64,000 nucleotides of DNA, from positions 119,667-183,666 of the forward strand of contig NZ_UWPJ01000024.1 of the NCBI RefSeq assembly GCF_900606115.1. Reading direction: 5' to 3'. Below are positions 1 through 7,638 of the stretch, piece after piece; within the stretch, counting starts at the first letter, position 1; each line of letters begins with the position of its first letter. Made by a program: the position numbers and the translations under genes. The stretch comes from Pigmentiphaga humi. GTDB lineage: Bacteria; Pseudomonadota; Gammaproteobacteria; Burkholderiales; Burkholderiaceae_B. The notes beneath the pieces were generated by a model. It was given only the letters and a program-made list of their open reading frames with translations. It ran no database searches and was not told where the DNA came from.

Positions 1-2
1 CC

Positions 3-746
3 GAAAGGCTGGAGGCGGACTACCTGATCGGTGCCGACGGCGCGTGGAGCACGGTGCGCCGCGTCGCCGACATCGAGTTCGAGGGCATGACCTATCCGGA
101 GCGCTTCTATGTGGCCACCACCGCCTTCGAGTTCGCGGACGTCCTGCCGCGCCTGTCCTACGTCAACTACGTGGCCGATACCGAAGAATGGTTCCTGCTG
201 TTGAAGGTGCCGGGATCGTGGCGCTGCCTGTTCCCGACCAGGGTCGACGAGACGGACGAAGAGGTCGTTTCCGATGCCCGGACGCAGGCGCGTCTGCAAG
301 GCGTGCACCCGCGCAACGAACCCTACCGGACGCTGCACCGAACGATCTATGCCGTGCACCAGCGCGTGGCGCGCAAGTACCGGCAGGGACGCGTCGTACT
401 GGCCGGCGACGCCGCGCACATCAACAACCCATTGGGCGGCATGGGCATGAATGGCGGGCTGCATGACGCGATGAGCCTGTGCACCGCCCTGGAACGGATA
501 GACCGCGCCGAGGCGGACGAGTCGGCGCTGGACGGCTATGAGCGGCAGCGCAGGCCGATCGCGATCGAATACATCAACGCCAGCACCCAGCGCAACAAGA
601 AGGTGATGGAAGAGCGCGACCCCGAGGCTCGCCGCCGCAGTCAGGAAGAGATGTGCCGCCAGGCGGAGGACTCCGTCCGGGCCAAGGAATTCTTGAAGAA
701 AAGTTCGATGATCGACGCCCTGCGCGCCGCGGGGCAGCTTCGCTAG
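3..746 (+). CDS. FAD-dependent aromatic monooxygenase, C-terminal part (5' end outside window)
   Basis: Class A flavoprotein monooxygenase (PHBH/UbiH/salicylate-hydroxylase fold), which uses NAD(P)H and O2 to hydroxylate an aromatic ring in the cytoplasm. The frame is open from the window edge, so the N-terminal GxGxxG dinucleotide-binding part is missing from view. Seen: the DG motif YLIGADGAWSTVRR at the very start, and the GD motif GRVVLAGDAAHINNPLGG in the middle, which binds the FAD ribityl/pyrophosphate. The end at 746 is 39 bases before a Bug receptor start. With the Bug, cupin, amidase and DUF2848 genes it makes a same-strand catabolic run. The substrate cannot be read from the sequence. 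Confidence 0.85.
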   Translation, partial: ERLEADYLIGADGAWSTVRRVADIEFEGMTYPERFYVATTAFEFADVLPRLSYVNYVADTEEWFLLLKVPGSWRCLFPTRVDETDEEVVSDARTQARLQGVHPRNEPYRTLHRTIYAVHQRVARKYRQGRVVLAGDAAHINNPLGGMGMNGGLHDAMSLCTALERIDRAEADESALDGYERQRRPIAIEYINASTQRNKKVMEERDPEARRRSQEEMCRQAEDSVRAKEFLKKSSMIDALRAAGQLR

Positions 747-785
747 CTTCACCCGTTTCCTATCTTTGCGACATTGGAGAAGTCC

Positions 786-1739
786 ATGAACGTGCTGAAA
801 ACGATGTTCGCCGTCTGCCTCATGATGTTGGCGCCGCAATTGCATGCGCAGTCCTGGCCCACGCGGCCCGTGCGGGTCATCGTCCCGTTCGCGGCCGGCG
901 GCAATACGGATTCGATCGCCCGCCTGACCGCCGAACGGCTGTCGAAGATCTTCAACCAGCAATTCATAGTGGAAAATCGCGCCGGCGCCGGCGGCGCTAT
1001 CGCTGCCGAGACCGTGGCCCGGGCCGAACCCGACGGCTATACGCTGTTTCTGTCGTCGATCACTCAGGTCTCGGTGCTGCCCTTTCTTCAGAAAGTCAGC
1101 TACGACTCGGTGAAAGATTTCGCGCCGGTCAGCATCATCGGCAGCAACGGCCTGATCCTTGGCATCTCGGCCTCGCTGCCCGTCAGCACCTTTCCGGAAC
1201 TGATCGAGTACATCCGCAAGCAGCCGACCCGCTTTCCCTATGCGACCGCCGGCGTAGGCGCGCTGTCCCATCTCGCGGTGGTCGAACTGGCGCGCCGGGC
1301 AAAGCTCGAGGTGCAGGACGTCAACTACAAGGGCGGCGCGCTGGCGATGGCCGACGTGCTGAGCGGCCAGGTGCCCCTGTACTTCGGCAACCTGTCCGAC
1401 TACATGGGCCATGCCGGCAATCCGAGGCTCAAGCTGCTGGCGACGTCGTCCAGCCGGCGCACCCCCAAGTTTCCCGAGTTGCCGACCGTGGCGGAGGCCG
1501 GCTACCCCGGTTATGAAGTCGTGACGTGGAACGGCCTGCTCGCGCCGGCCCACACCCCCGCCCCGATCATCGACCGGCTCGCGCGCGAGATCCAGGCGCT
1601 GACCCGCGAGCCGGAATTCATCGCCGGCCTGGACAAACTGGGCGTCGATCCGGTCGGCAACACGCCGGCGCAGTTCGCCGAAACCATCCGCGCCGACATG
1701 AAGCTCTACCAGACGCTGCTGCAGCCGGCAGGCAACTGA
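786..1739 (+). CDS. Bug-family tripartite tricarboxylate transporter receptor (periplasmic)
   Basis: Periplasmic solute-binding protein of the Bug/TctC family (317 aa, usual length about 320). The ATG at 786 is chosen over an upstream TTG because GGAGA at 776-780 is well spaced and the protein then opens with a signal peptide (MNVLKTMFAVCLMMLAPQLHAQ). The family hallmark follows: SWPTRPVRVIVPFAAGGNTD, then ENRAGAGGAIAAE and the PDGYTL loop. Bug proteins bind carboxylates, amides or aromatic acids. No TctA/TctB membrane partners lie nearby, which is normal for Bordetella-type orphan Bug genes. It probably captures the substrate handled by the adjacent monooxygenase and amidase; this is inference. 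Confidence 0.93.
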   Translation: MNVLKTMFAVCLMMLAPQLHAQSWPTRPVRVIVPFAAGGNTDSIARLTAERLSKIFNQQFIVENRAGAGGAIAAETVARAEPDGYTLFLSSITQVSVLPFLQKVSYDSVKDFAPVSIIGSNGLILGISASLPVSTFPELIEYIRKQPTRFPYATAGVGALSHLAVVELARRAKLEVQDVNYKGGALAMADVLSGQVPLYFGNLSDYMGHAGNPRLKLLATSSSRRTPKFPELPTVAEAGYPGYEVVTWNGLLAPAHTPAPIIDRLAREIQALTREPEFIAGLDKLGVDPVGNTPAQFAETIRADMKLYQTLLQPAGN

Positions 1740-1754
1740 TTCAGGGAGACTCGC

Positions 1755-2135
1755 ATGCCGGTCAACAAACACCACGACGAGTTCCATACGCTTGACATGT
1801 CGACGGGGTGGGAGATCCCGCCCGGCTACCCGGCGGGAATGGAGCAGAAAATCATCTCCGGCGCTCTCGACGAAGCAAAACGTCGCGGCACGCGTACGCG
1901 GCTCCTGCGCTTCGCGCCGGGCGTATTCACGACTGCGCCGTTCGTTCACGACTACTGGGAAGAGGTCTATCTGCTCAGCGGCGACCTGACCGTCGGCAGC
2001 GATGCGAACGGGGAAGGAGGAACGCCGTTCGCCCCGAATACCTATGCCTGCCGCCCGCCCGGCGCCTATCACGGGCCGTTCAAGTCTCATGGAGGCTGCA
2101 TGCTTATCGAGATCCATTACTACGACCCGGTCTGA
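1755..2135 (+). CDS. Cupin-domain protein
   Basis: Small (126 aa) single-domain cupin. Beta-barrel features seen: RTRLLRFAPGVFTTAPFVHDYWEEVYLLSGDLTVG and, near the C-terminus, the second cupin motif with CRPPGAYHGPFKS followed by a hydrophobic strand and the end IHYYDPV. The possible metal ligands are His/Glu in the first motif and His in AYHGPF. Such stand-alone cupins act as dioxygenases, isomerases or ligand sensors, and the sequence alone does not decide which. It starts 15 bases after the Bug gene and ends 16 bases before the amidase start, so it is surely in the same operon. RBS AGGGAGA at 1743-1749. Confidence 0.8.
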   Translation: MPVNKHHDEFHTLDMSTGWEIPPGYPAGMEQKIISGALDEAKRRGTRTRLLRFAPGVFTTAPFVHDYWEEVYLLSGDLTVGSDANGEGGTPFAPNTYACRPPGAYHGPFKSHGGCMLIEIHYYDPV

Positions 2136-2151
2136 CCGGACCTTCATCGAA

Positions 2152-3501
2152 ATGCTTATTCCGCACACACTCGAAAGCCTGGCCGCCGCGCTCGCTCGCG
2201 GAACGCTGCGCAGCCGGGATCTGGTCGAGGATTGCCTGGCGCGCGCGGCCGATCCCGACGGCGAAGGCGCCCGCGCCTACGTGCGCCTTAACCCCGAACA
2301 GGCGCGGCGTGCCGCCGACGAGGCCGATCGCCGCCGCCGTATCGGCTCGCCGTCTGAGCCGTACGCCGGCATCCCGATTTCGGTGAAGGACTTGTTCGAC
2401 GTCGAGGGCGAGGTCACCATGGCGGGTTCCGTCGTGCTGCGAGGCCAGGCGCCCGCCCGCGCCGATGCGCCGAGCGTGGCGCGATTGCGGCGTGCCGGCT
2501 TCATCATTCTCGGACGCAGCAACATGACGGAGTTCGCCTACTCCGGACTCGGGCTGAACCCCCACTACGGCACACCGCGCAATCCCTACGACCGCCGAAG
2601 AGGGCGCATCCCGGGTGGGTCGTCCTCCGGCGCGGCCGTATCCGTGGCCGACGACATGGCGGCTATCGGACTGGGCACGGATACCGGCGGATCGTGCAGG
2701 ATTCCCGCGGCGCTGTGCGGCCTGACAGGCTTCAAGCCGACCTCGGCGCGCATTCCCCTGGACGGCGTATTGCCGCTTTCTCCCAGCCTGGACAGCGTCG
2801 GAACCATAGGCCGCTCGGTCGACTGTTGCGCGGCCGCCGACGCCATCCTGGCCGGCGGCGCGGTCCCTCCCATTGGCATCGCGCCGCTGGCCGGCCTGCG
2901 CATCGGCGTGCCCCGGACCATCGTCCTGGATGACCTCGATGCCGACGTCGCGGCGGCGTTCGATCGCGTGCTGCGCCGCTTGGGCCGGGCCGGCGCGATC
3001 GTGGTCGACGCAGCTTTCGGCGAATTCGCCGAGCTGGCCGCGATCAATGCCAACGGGGGCCTGCCGGCGATCGAGTCGTATGCGATGCACGGCGCCCAGA
3101 TGCAGCGCGACGGCGACCGATACGATCCTCGCGTCCGCGCGCGCATCGAACTCGGCGCGGGACAGGACGCCGGGGCCTACCGCGCCCTGCAAGACCGGCG
3201 CGCCGACTGGCAGCGGCGGGTAGGCCGGCGCATGGCCGATTTCAACGTCATCGCGATGCCGACCGTGCCCACAGTGGCGCCGGCTTTCGACGAAGTGGCG
3301 GAGGATGGCGATTACACGCGCATCAACCTGCGCATGCTGCGCAATCCGGCGATCGTGAACTTCCTCGACGGCTGCGCCATTTCGCTGCCGTGCCATCGCG
3401 CCGGCGACGCGCCGGTAGGCTTCACGATAGCGGCACGGGCCGGCCAGGACCTCCGCTTGTTCGCCATCGCGCGGGCGGTGGAATCGTTGCTGAGAGACTG
3501 A
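2152..3501 (+). CDS. Amidase-signature family hydrolase
   Basis: Cytoplasmic amidase-signature (AS) enzyme of 449 aa, the usual length, hydrolysing a carboxamide to acid and ammonia. The Ser-cisSer-Lys triad is visible: K79 in SVKDLF, cis-Ser S157 in PGGSSSG, nucleophile S181 in GTDTGGSCRIPA (spacing of 24 matches the family). The frame is open further upstream, but the ATG at 2152 gives the normal N-terminus MLIPHTLESLAAAL and follows the cupin stop. GatA is unlikely because no gatBC genes are nearby and the context is catabolic. Within the run it probably deamidates an intermediate or the imported compound. Confidence 0.92.
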   Translation: MLIPHTLESLAAALARGTLRSRDLVEDCLARAADPDGEGARAYVRLNPEQARRAADEADRRRRIGSPSEPYAGIPISVKDLFDVEGEVTMAGSVVLRGQAPARADAPSVARLRRAGFIILGRSNMTEFAYSGLGLNPHYGTPRNPYDRRRGRIPGGSSSGAAVSVADDMAAIGLGTDTGGSCRIPAALCGLTGFKPTSARIPLDGVLPLSPSLDSVGTIGRSVDCCAAADAILAGGAVPPIGIAPLAGLRIGVPRTIVLDDLDADVAAAFDRVLRRLGRAGAIVVDAAFGEFAELAAINANGGLPAIESYAMHGAQMQRDGDRYDPRVRARIELGAGQDAGAYRALQDRRADWQRRVGRRMADFNVIAMPTVPTVAPAFDEVAEDGDYTRINLRMLRNPAIVNFLDGCAISLPCHRAGDAPVGFTIAARAGQDLRLFAIARAVESLLRD

Positions 3502-3562
3502 GCCGCTACGCAGCGGCCAAGCACTATGCGGCCAGGCCGCCCCCTTTCCTCCGGAGCCTCCC

Positions 3563-4240
3563 ATGCGTTTTACCGTACAAACCCAGGCAGGACCGCGGTC
3601 GCTCGATATCGACATCGACCGCCTCGTCATCGCCGGCTGGACCGGCCGCGACGTCCAGGCCATGGAACACCACATCCAGGAACTCGAAGCGCTGGGCATC
3701 CCGCGCCCGGCGCGCACGCCCATGTTCTACCGGGTCGCCGCCGCCCGCCTGGGCGTCTTCGACAGCGTACAGAGTCCAGGCGAAGCCAGCAGCGGCGAAG
3801 TGGAATTCATGCTGCTGCGCCATGCCGGCCGCGTCTACGTCGGCGTGGCCTCGGATCACACCGATCGCGAGGTCGAAGCCTACAGCGTCACCGTATCCAA
3901 GCAGATGTGCGACAAACCATGCGCCGACACCCTCTGGCCTTTGGAAGAAGTCCACGCGCATTGGGACCGTCTGCTGTTGCATTCGTGGATCCGCGAGCAC
4001 GGACGGATGACTCGCTACCAGAGCGGACCGGCCACCACGATGCTGGATCCCGCCGCGCTGCTCGAGGACATGGCCGGCTTCGAGCCGTTCGAGAACGGCA
4101 CGGCGGTTCTGGGCGGCACGCTGGCGGCCATCGGCGGCGTGCGGCCCAGCGAGCGGTTCGAGTTCGAGCTGGAAGACCCGCTGCTGAAGCGAAGTATCCG
4201 GGGCGGCTACGACATCGTCCCATTGCCCTTGAGGGGATGA
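3563..4240 (+). CDS. DUF2848 family protein
   Basis: 225-aa soluble protein that I recognise as DUF2848 (N-terminus MRFTVQTQAGPRSLDIDIDRLVIAGWTGRD with AMEHHIQELEALGIPRPA after it). The family has no settled biochemical role; a fumarylacetoacetase-like fold has been suggested but I see no diagnostic metal motif. RBS GGAG at 3552-3555. It lies 61 bases after the amidase on the same strand and converges on the TetR gene, whose stop is 10 bases away. Its placement beside an amidase and a Bug receptor suggests a step in degrading the same carboxylate or amide. Confidence 0.75.
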   Translation: MRFTVQTQAGPRSLDIDIDRLVIAGWTGRDVQAMEHHIQELEALGIPRPARTPMFYRVAAARLGVFDSVQSPGEASSGEVEFMLLRHAGRVYVGVASDHTDREVEAYSVTVSKQMCDKPCADTLWPLEEVHAHWDRLLLHSWIREHGRMTRYQSGPATTMLDPAALLEDMAGFEPFENGTAVLGGTLAAIGGVRPSERFEFELEDPLLKRSIRGGYDIVPLPLRG

Positions 4241-4249
4241 GCGACCCGC

Positions 4250-4900
4250 TCATAGCCCGTTCTCGACCATGCGCAGCAGCCGCCCGCCCAGCGCTCCGCG
4301 CACGGCTGGCGGCGCACGGCGCAGCGGCCCGTCGATGATCAGCAGCGCCAGGCCATGCACCGACGACCAGGCCAGGAACTCGGCGCCCGGCCGCCGGTCC
4401 GCGGGCAGCACGCCGGCCTGCACCATCGCGTCCAGCGCGTAGCTCAGCAACTCGAAAGGGTTGAGTCCCTTCTCGGCGGTGCGCGCCGGATCCGCCGGCA
4501 CTTCCACGTCGAATGCGCCGAACGCGAATGCCGTGCGAAACCACCCCGTCTCCGTCTGCGCGAACCCCAGGTAGCCACGCCCCACGCCGGCCAGCATGGC
4601 GCGTGCGCGCTCGGCGGGGTCGTGCAATGCCTCGGCCTTCCGCAACTCCTCCTCGATCGCCTGCGCCAGCGCGCCCAAGGTAGCGGCGCGCACCGCCTCG
4701 AACAGCGCCTGATGGCTGGCGAAATGGCGGTATGCCGCGTTCGGCGCCACACCTGCGCGGCGCGTGGCCTCGCGCAGCACCACCGCCTGCGGCCCGCCTT
4801 CTCGCGCCAGCGCCAAGCCTGCTTCGACCAGCGCGGCGCGCAAGTCGCCATGGTGATAGGTCTTGCGGGGACCGGGCGAGGCGGGAGAGGCGGTGGCCAT
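4250..4900 (-). CDS. TetR family transcriptional regulator
   Basis: 216-aa TetR-type repressor. N-terminal helix-turn-helix after KTYHHGDLRAALVEAGLALA and GVAPNAAYRHFASHQALFEA, the classical TetR recognition helix. The C-terminal half resembles the WHG-type ligand domain (GRGYLGFAQTETGWFRTAF). It is transcribed divergently from the VOC/SRPBCC/DUF1428/MFS operon, and two related palindromes lie in the gap (4951-4963 and 4983-4995). The likely role is repression of that operon and of itself, relieved by a small-molecule ligand of unknown identity. Confidence 0.92.
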   Translation of the reverse strand: MATASPASPGPRKTYHHGDLRAALVEAGLALAREGGPQAVVLREATRRAGVAPNAAYRHFASHQALFEAVRAATLGALAQAIEEELRKAEALHDPAERARAMLAGVGRGYLGFAQTETGWFRTAFAFGAFDVEVPADPARTAEKGLNPFELLSYALDAMVQAGVLPADRRPGAEFLAWSSVHGLALLIIDGPLRRAPPAVRGALGGRLLRMVENGL

Positions 4901-4950
4901 GGATGTTCCGGATACGAGTAACTACTTACAAAGAAAGCAGGCTTTCGATG

Positions 4951-4995
4951 TGGACAGCGTCCATTTTAGCCTCTAGGATATGTGAACATTGTCCA
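4951..4995. promoter_or_regulatory. Paired operator-like palindromes between TetR gene and VOC operon
   Basis: A 13-bp perfect inverted repeat TGGACAGCGTCCA (4951-4963), and 32 bp further on a second copy with one mismatch, TGAACATTGTCCA (4983-4995), the latter inside a longer dyad with arms ATATGTG/CACATAT (4978-5000). Read on the minus strand, the second site is TGGACAATGTTCA. The 32-bp centre-to-centre spacing is about three helical turns. Position between divergent promoters, 50 bases from the TetR start, fits binding sites for the adjacent TetR protein (inference). Confidence 0.55.
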
Positions 4996-5057
4996 CATAT
5001 CCACCCAGGGGGGTGCGGCGCGTGATCGGACCGGCCGCCCGTCAGCAGGAGACGCCC

Positions 5058-5510
5058 ATGCAATTCGTTCCCTACTTGAACTTCGACGGCGATTGCGCCG
5101 AGGCCATGGCTTTCTACGCCGAACTGTTCGGCGGCCGGGTCGTGCACCAGTCCACCTTCGGCGAGATACCGCCCGGCTCGGGCATGCCGCCGCTGCCGGA
5201 AGCCGCCAAGAACCGCCTCATGCACGCCCAGCTGCAGGTGGGCCAGCAGACCATCATGGCCTCGGACACCCTGCCCGCCACACCGGAGCAGCCTGCCGAG
5301 GCATGCGCGGGCGGCTACCTGAAGCCGCAGGGCATGTGGGTGTCCATCTGCGTGGACAGCGCCGCGGAAGGCCAGCGCGTCTTCGACGGCCTGGCCCGCG
5401 GCGGCCAGGTGGCCATGCCGTTCCAGGCCACGTTCTGGTCATCCGGCTTCGGTATGGTTACCGACCGCTTCGGCACGCCGTGGATGGTCAACGTCGCCGT
5501 TCAGGCCTGA
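5058..5510 (+). CDS. VOC family (PhnB/glyoxalase-like) protein
   Basis: 150-aa vicinal-oxygen-chelate protein of the PhnB/3-demethylubiquinone-methyltransferase-like subgroup. Seen: MQFVPYLNFDGDCAEAMAFY, then AELFGGRV, a typical VOC beta-alpha-beta start, and the C-terminal FWSSGFGMVTDRFGTPWMVN strand pair. The ATG at 5058 has AGGAGA at 5047-5052; upstream in-frame sequence is the intergenic operator region. Such proteins are often encoded with SRPBCC and YciI/DUF1428 proteins, as here. No catalytic activity can be assigned. First gene of a four-gene run controlled from the operator region. Confidence 0.88.
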   Translation: MQFVPYLNFDGDCAEAMAFYAELFGGRVVHQSTFGEIPPGSGMPPLPEAAKNRLMHAQLQVGQQTIMASDTLPATPEQPAEACAGGYLKPQGMWVSICVDSAAEGQRVFDGLARGGQVAMPFQATFWSSGFGMVTDRFGTPWMVNVAVQA

Positions 5511-5527
5511 AGATCAAGGAGACCCAC

Positions 5528-5974
5528 ATGTCCACCGGAACCATCCATCTCCATCGCGTGCTGCGCACCACGCCCGACAAGCTCTACCGCGCCTTCGTGA
5601 ATGGCGCGGCCCTGACCAAGTGGCTGCCGCCCTACGGCTTCGTCTGCCACGTCCATCAGTTCGACGCCCGCGTCGGCGGGGGCTTCAAGATGTCGTTCGA
5701 GAATTTCACGACCGGCCACAGCCACTCCTTCGGCGGCCGATACCAGACTCTGGAACCGGGCAAGCTCGTCCAGTACACCGACACCTTCGACGACCCCAAC
5801 CTGCCCGGCGACATGCATGTGACGGTGAAGCTGCGCGAGGTTTCCTGCGGCACGGAAATCCACATCGAGCAATCCGGCATTCCCGAAGCCATTCCCGTCG
5901 AGGCGTGCTATCTCGGCTGGCAGGAATCGCTCGCGCAGCTCGCCCACCTCGTCGAACCCGATATTCCCGAATAA
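5528..5974 (+). CDS. SRPBCC (AHSA1-like) domain protein
   Basis: 148-aa START/SRPBCC ligand-binding fold, AHSA1 subgroup: RVLRTTPDKLYRAFVNGAALTKWLPP, GGGFKMSFENFTTGH, then GGRYQTLEPGKLVQYTDTF and the long C-terminal helix EACYLGWQESLAQLAHLVEP. The start at 5528 follows AAGGAGA (5516-5522) and lies 17 bases after the VOC stop. Homologues bind hydrophobic ligands or act with co-transcribed VOC and YciI-like proteins in environmental sensing or detoxification; the actual ligand is unknown. Confidence 0.88.
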   Translation: MSTGTIHLHRVLRTTPDKLYRAFVNGAALTKWLPPYGFVCHVHQFDARVGGGFKMSFENFTTGHSHSFGGRYQTLEPGKLVQYTDTFDDPNLPGDMHVTVKLREVSCGTEIHIEQSGIPEAIPVEACYLGWQESLAQLAHLVEPDIPE

Positions 5975-5985
5975 AGGAGATCCCC

Positions 5986-6363
5986 ATGCACTACGTCGAT
6001 GGTTTCGTCGTGCCGGTGCCCCGCGCCAATCTGGACGCCTATCGCGCGCTCGCGCAAAAAGCGGGCGAGGTATGGCTGGAGCACGGTGCCTTGCAGTACT
6101 TCGAATGCGTGGGCGACGACGTGCCGGCCGGCAAACAGACCTCCTTCCCCCAGGCCGTACAGCTCAAGGACGACGAGGTGGCCGTGTTCGCGTGGATCGT
6201 CTACGCGTCGCGCACGGAGCGCGACCGCATCAACGCGCTGGTGATGCAGGATGCGCGTATCGCCTGCCCGCCCGAGAACCTGCCCTTCGACGGCATGCGC
6301 ATGTTCTGGGGCGGCTTCACCGGGCTGGTCGAGCTGGGCTGGGGCAGCGCGCCGGACGCCTGA
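5986..6363 (+). CDS. DUF1428 domain protein
   Basis: 125-aa protein recognised as DUF1428 (YbaA-like, dimeric alpha-beta barrel fold): MHYVDGFVVPVPRANLDAYR and KAGEVWLEHGALQYFECVGDD near the start, RTERDRINALVMQD in the middle, MRMFWGGFTGLVEL at the end. RBS AAAGGAGA at 5973-5980; 11 bases after the SRPBCC stop. Function unknown; the ferredoxin-like fold is typical of small-molecule binders or monooxygenase-like proteins. It completes the trio of small ligand-type proteins preceding the MFS transporter. Confidence 0.87.
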   Translation: MHYVDGFVVPVPRANLDAYRALAQKAGEVWLEHGALQYFECVGDDVPAGKQTSFPQAVQLKDDEVAVFAWIVYASRTERDRINALVMQDARIACPPENLPFDGMRMFWGGFTGLVELGWGSAPDA

Positions 6364-6382
6364 ACGCCCCGTGGGAAATGCC

Positions 6383-7594
6383 ATGAGCCACCCCTATCGC
6401 TGGGTCATTGTCGCGGTCGGGGGCCTGCTGGGCTGCGTCGCCGCCGGCGCGATGTTCTCGCTCCCCGTTTTCCTGCGGCCGATGGCGCAGGACACCGGCT
6501 GGTCCGTCACCGGCATATCGACCGCGATGACCATCGCTTTCCTCGCCATGGGCGCGGCCAGCCTGGCCTGGGGCAGCCTGTCCGACCGCTACGGCCCCCG
6601 CCCGGTGGTGCTGGCGGGATCGGTCGTGCTGGCGGCGAGCCTGGCGCTCGCCAGCCGGGCGACGTCGCTGGGCGGGTTCCAGCTTCTGTTCGGCCTGTTG
6701 GTGGGCGGATCGATCGCCGCGATCTTCGCGCCGATGATGGCATGCGTCACCGGCTGGTTCGACACGCAGCGCAGCCTGGCCGTCTCGCTGGTTTCTGCCG
6801 GCATGGGCATGGCGCCGATGACCATGGCCCCGCTCGCCGCCTGGCTGGTTACCGCCCAGGGCTGGCGCGGCGCGATGCTGGCCATCGCCGGCATCGTGGC
6901 GGCGCTGATGATCCCCGCCGCGCTGCTGGTGCGCCGGCCGCCGGCCCTGGAGGCCGCGCAGGCCGGAATGGCCGTGGACGAGCGGCCGGCGGACATGGCC
7001 GTCGCCCACGCGGTGCGCTCGCGGCAGTTCGTCCTCCTGATGCTGGCGAACTTCTTCTGCTGCGCCACGCATTCGGGGCCGATCTTCCACACGGTGAGCT
7101 ATGCCGTGACCTGCGGCATCCCGATGATCGCCGCCGTCTCGATCTACAGCATCGAGGGGCTGGCCGGCATGTTCGGCCGCATCGGCTTCGGCCTCGCGGG
7201 CGACCGCTTCGGCGCGCAGCGCGTGCTCGTCGTCGGCCTGCTGGCGCAGGCCTTCGCCGTGCTGGCTTACGTGTCCGTCAGCCGGCTCGGCGGCTTCTAT
7301 GCGGTAGCCGCGGTGGTCGGTTTCATCTATGCCGGCACGATGCCGCTCTATGCCGTGATCATCCGCGAGAATTTCCCGATGAAGATGATGGGCACCATCA
7401 TCGGCGCCTCGGCGATGGCCGGCAGCCTCGGCATGTCCACGGGGCCGCTGCTCGGCGGCTTGATCTATGACCGCATGAGCAGCTACACGCTGATGTACGT
7501 CGGCTCGTGGGGCATGGGGCTGGCGGCGATGCTGGTCCTGATGGCGTTCCGGCCTTTTTCGAGGAGCAGGAGCGCGGCGGTGGGCGCTGGATAA
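6383..7594 (+). CDS. MFS transporter
   Basis: 403-aa major facilitator with about 12 hydrophobic segments. The loop 2-3 motif is seen as WGSLSDRYGPRPVVLAGS and the repeated one in the second half as GRIGFGLAGDRFGAQRVLV, so both halves are present. It resembles the oxalate/formate- or monocarboxylate-antiporter-type MFS proteins of Alcaligenaceae. Start at 6383 is 19 bases after DUF1428. Being last in the TetR-linked operon it could be an exporter of the compound sensed by TetR or an importer of a metabolised acid; the sequence does not decide. Confidence 0.9.
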   Translation: MSHPYRWVIVAVGGLLGCVAAGAMFSLPVFLRPMAQDTGWSVTGISTAMTIAFLAMGAASLAWGSLSDRYGPRPVVLAGSVVLAASLALASRATSLGGFQLLFGLLVGGSIAAIFAPMMACVTGWFDTQRSLAVSLVSAGMGMAPMTMAPLAAWLVTAQGWRGAMLAIAGIVAALMIPAALLVRRPPALEAAQAGMAVDERPADMAVAHAVRSRQFVLLMLANFFCCATHSGPIFHTVSYAVTCGIPMIAAVSIYSIEGLAGMFGRIGFGLAGDRFGAQRVLVVGLLAQAFAVLAYVSVSRLGGFYAVAAVVGFIYAGTMPLYAVIIRENFPMKMMGTIIGASAMAGSLGMSTGPLLGGLIYDRMSSYTLMYVGSWGMGLAAMLVLMAFRPFSRSRSAAVGAG

Positions 7595-7617
7595 GGCTTG
7601 GTGCGGAAGCGCCCAGG

Positions 7618-7638
7618 CCGGCGCGATCAACGCGCCGG
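7618..7638. terminator. Hairpin between convergent MFS and lipoprotein genes
   Basis: Perfect 8-bp dyad CCGGCGCG / CGCGCCGG with a 5-nt loop ATCAA, lying between the MFS stop and overlapping the stop codon of the convergent lipoprotein gene. There is no U-run, so it may slow or stop transcription in both directions only weakly. Confidence 0.35.
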
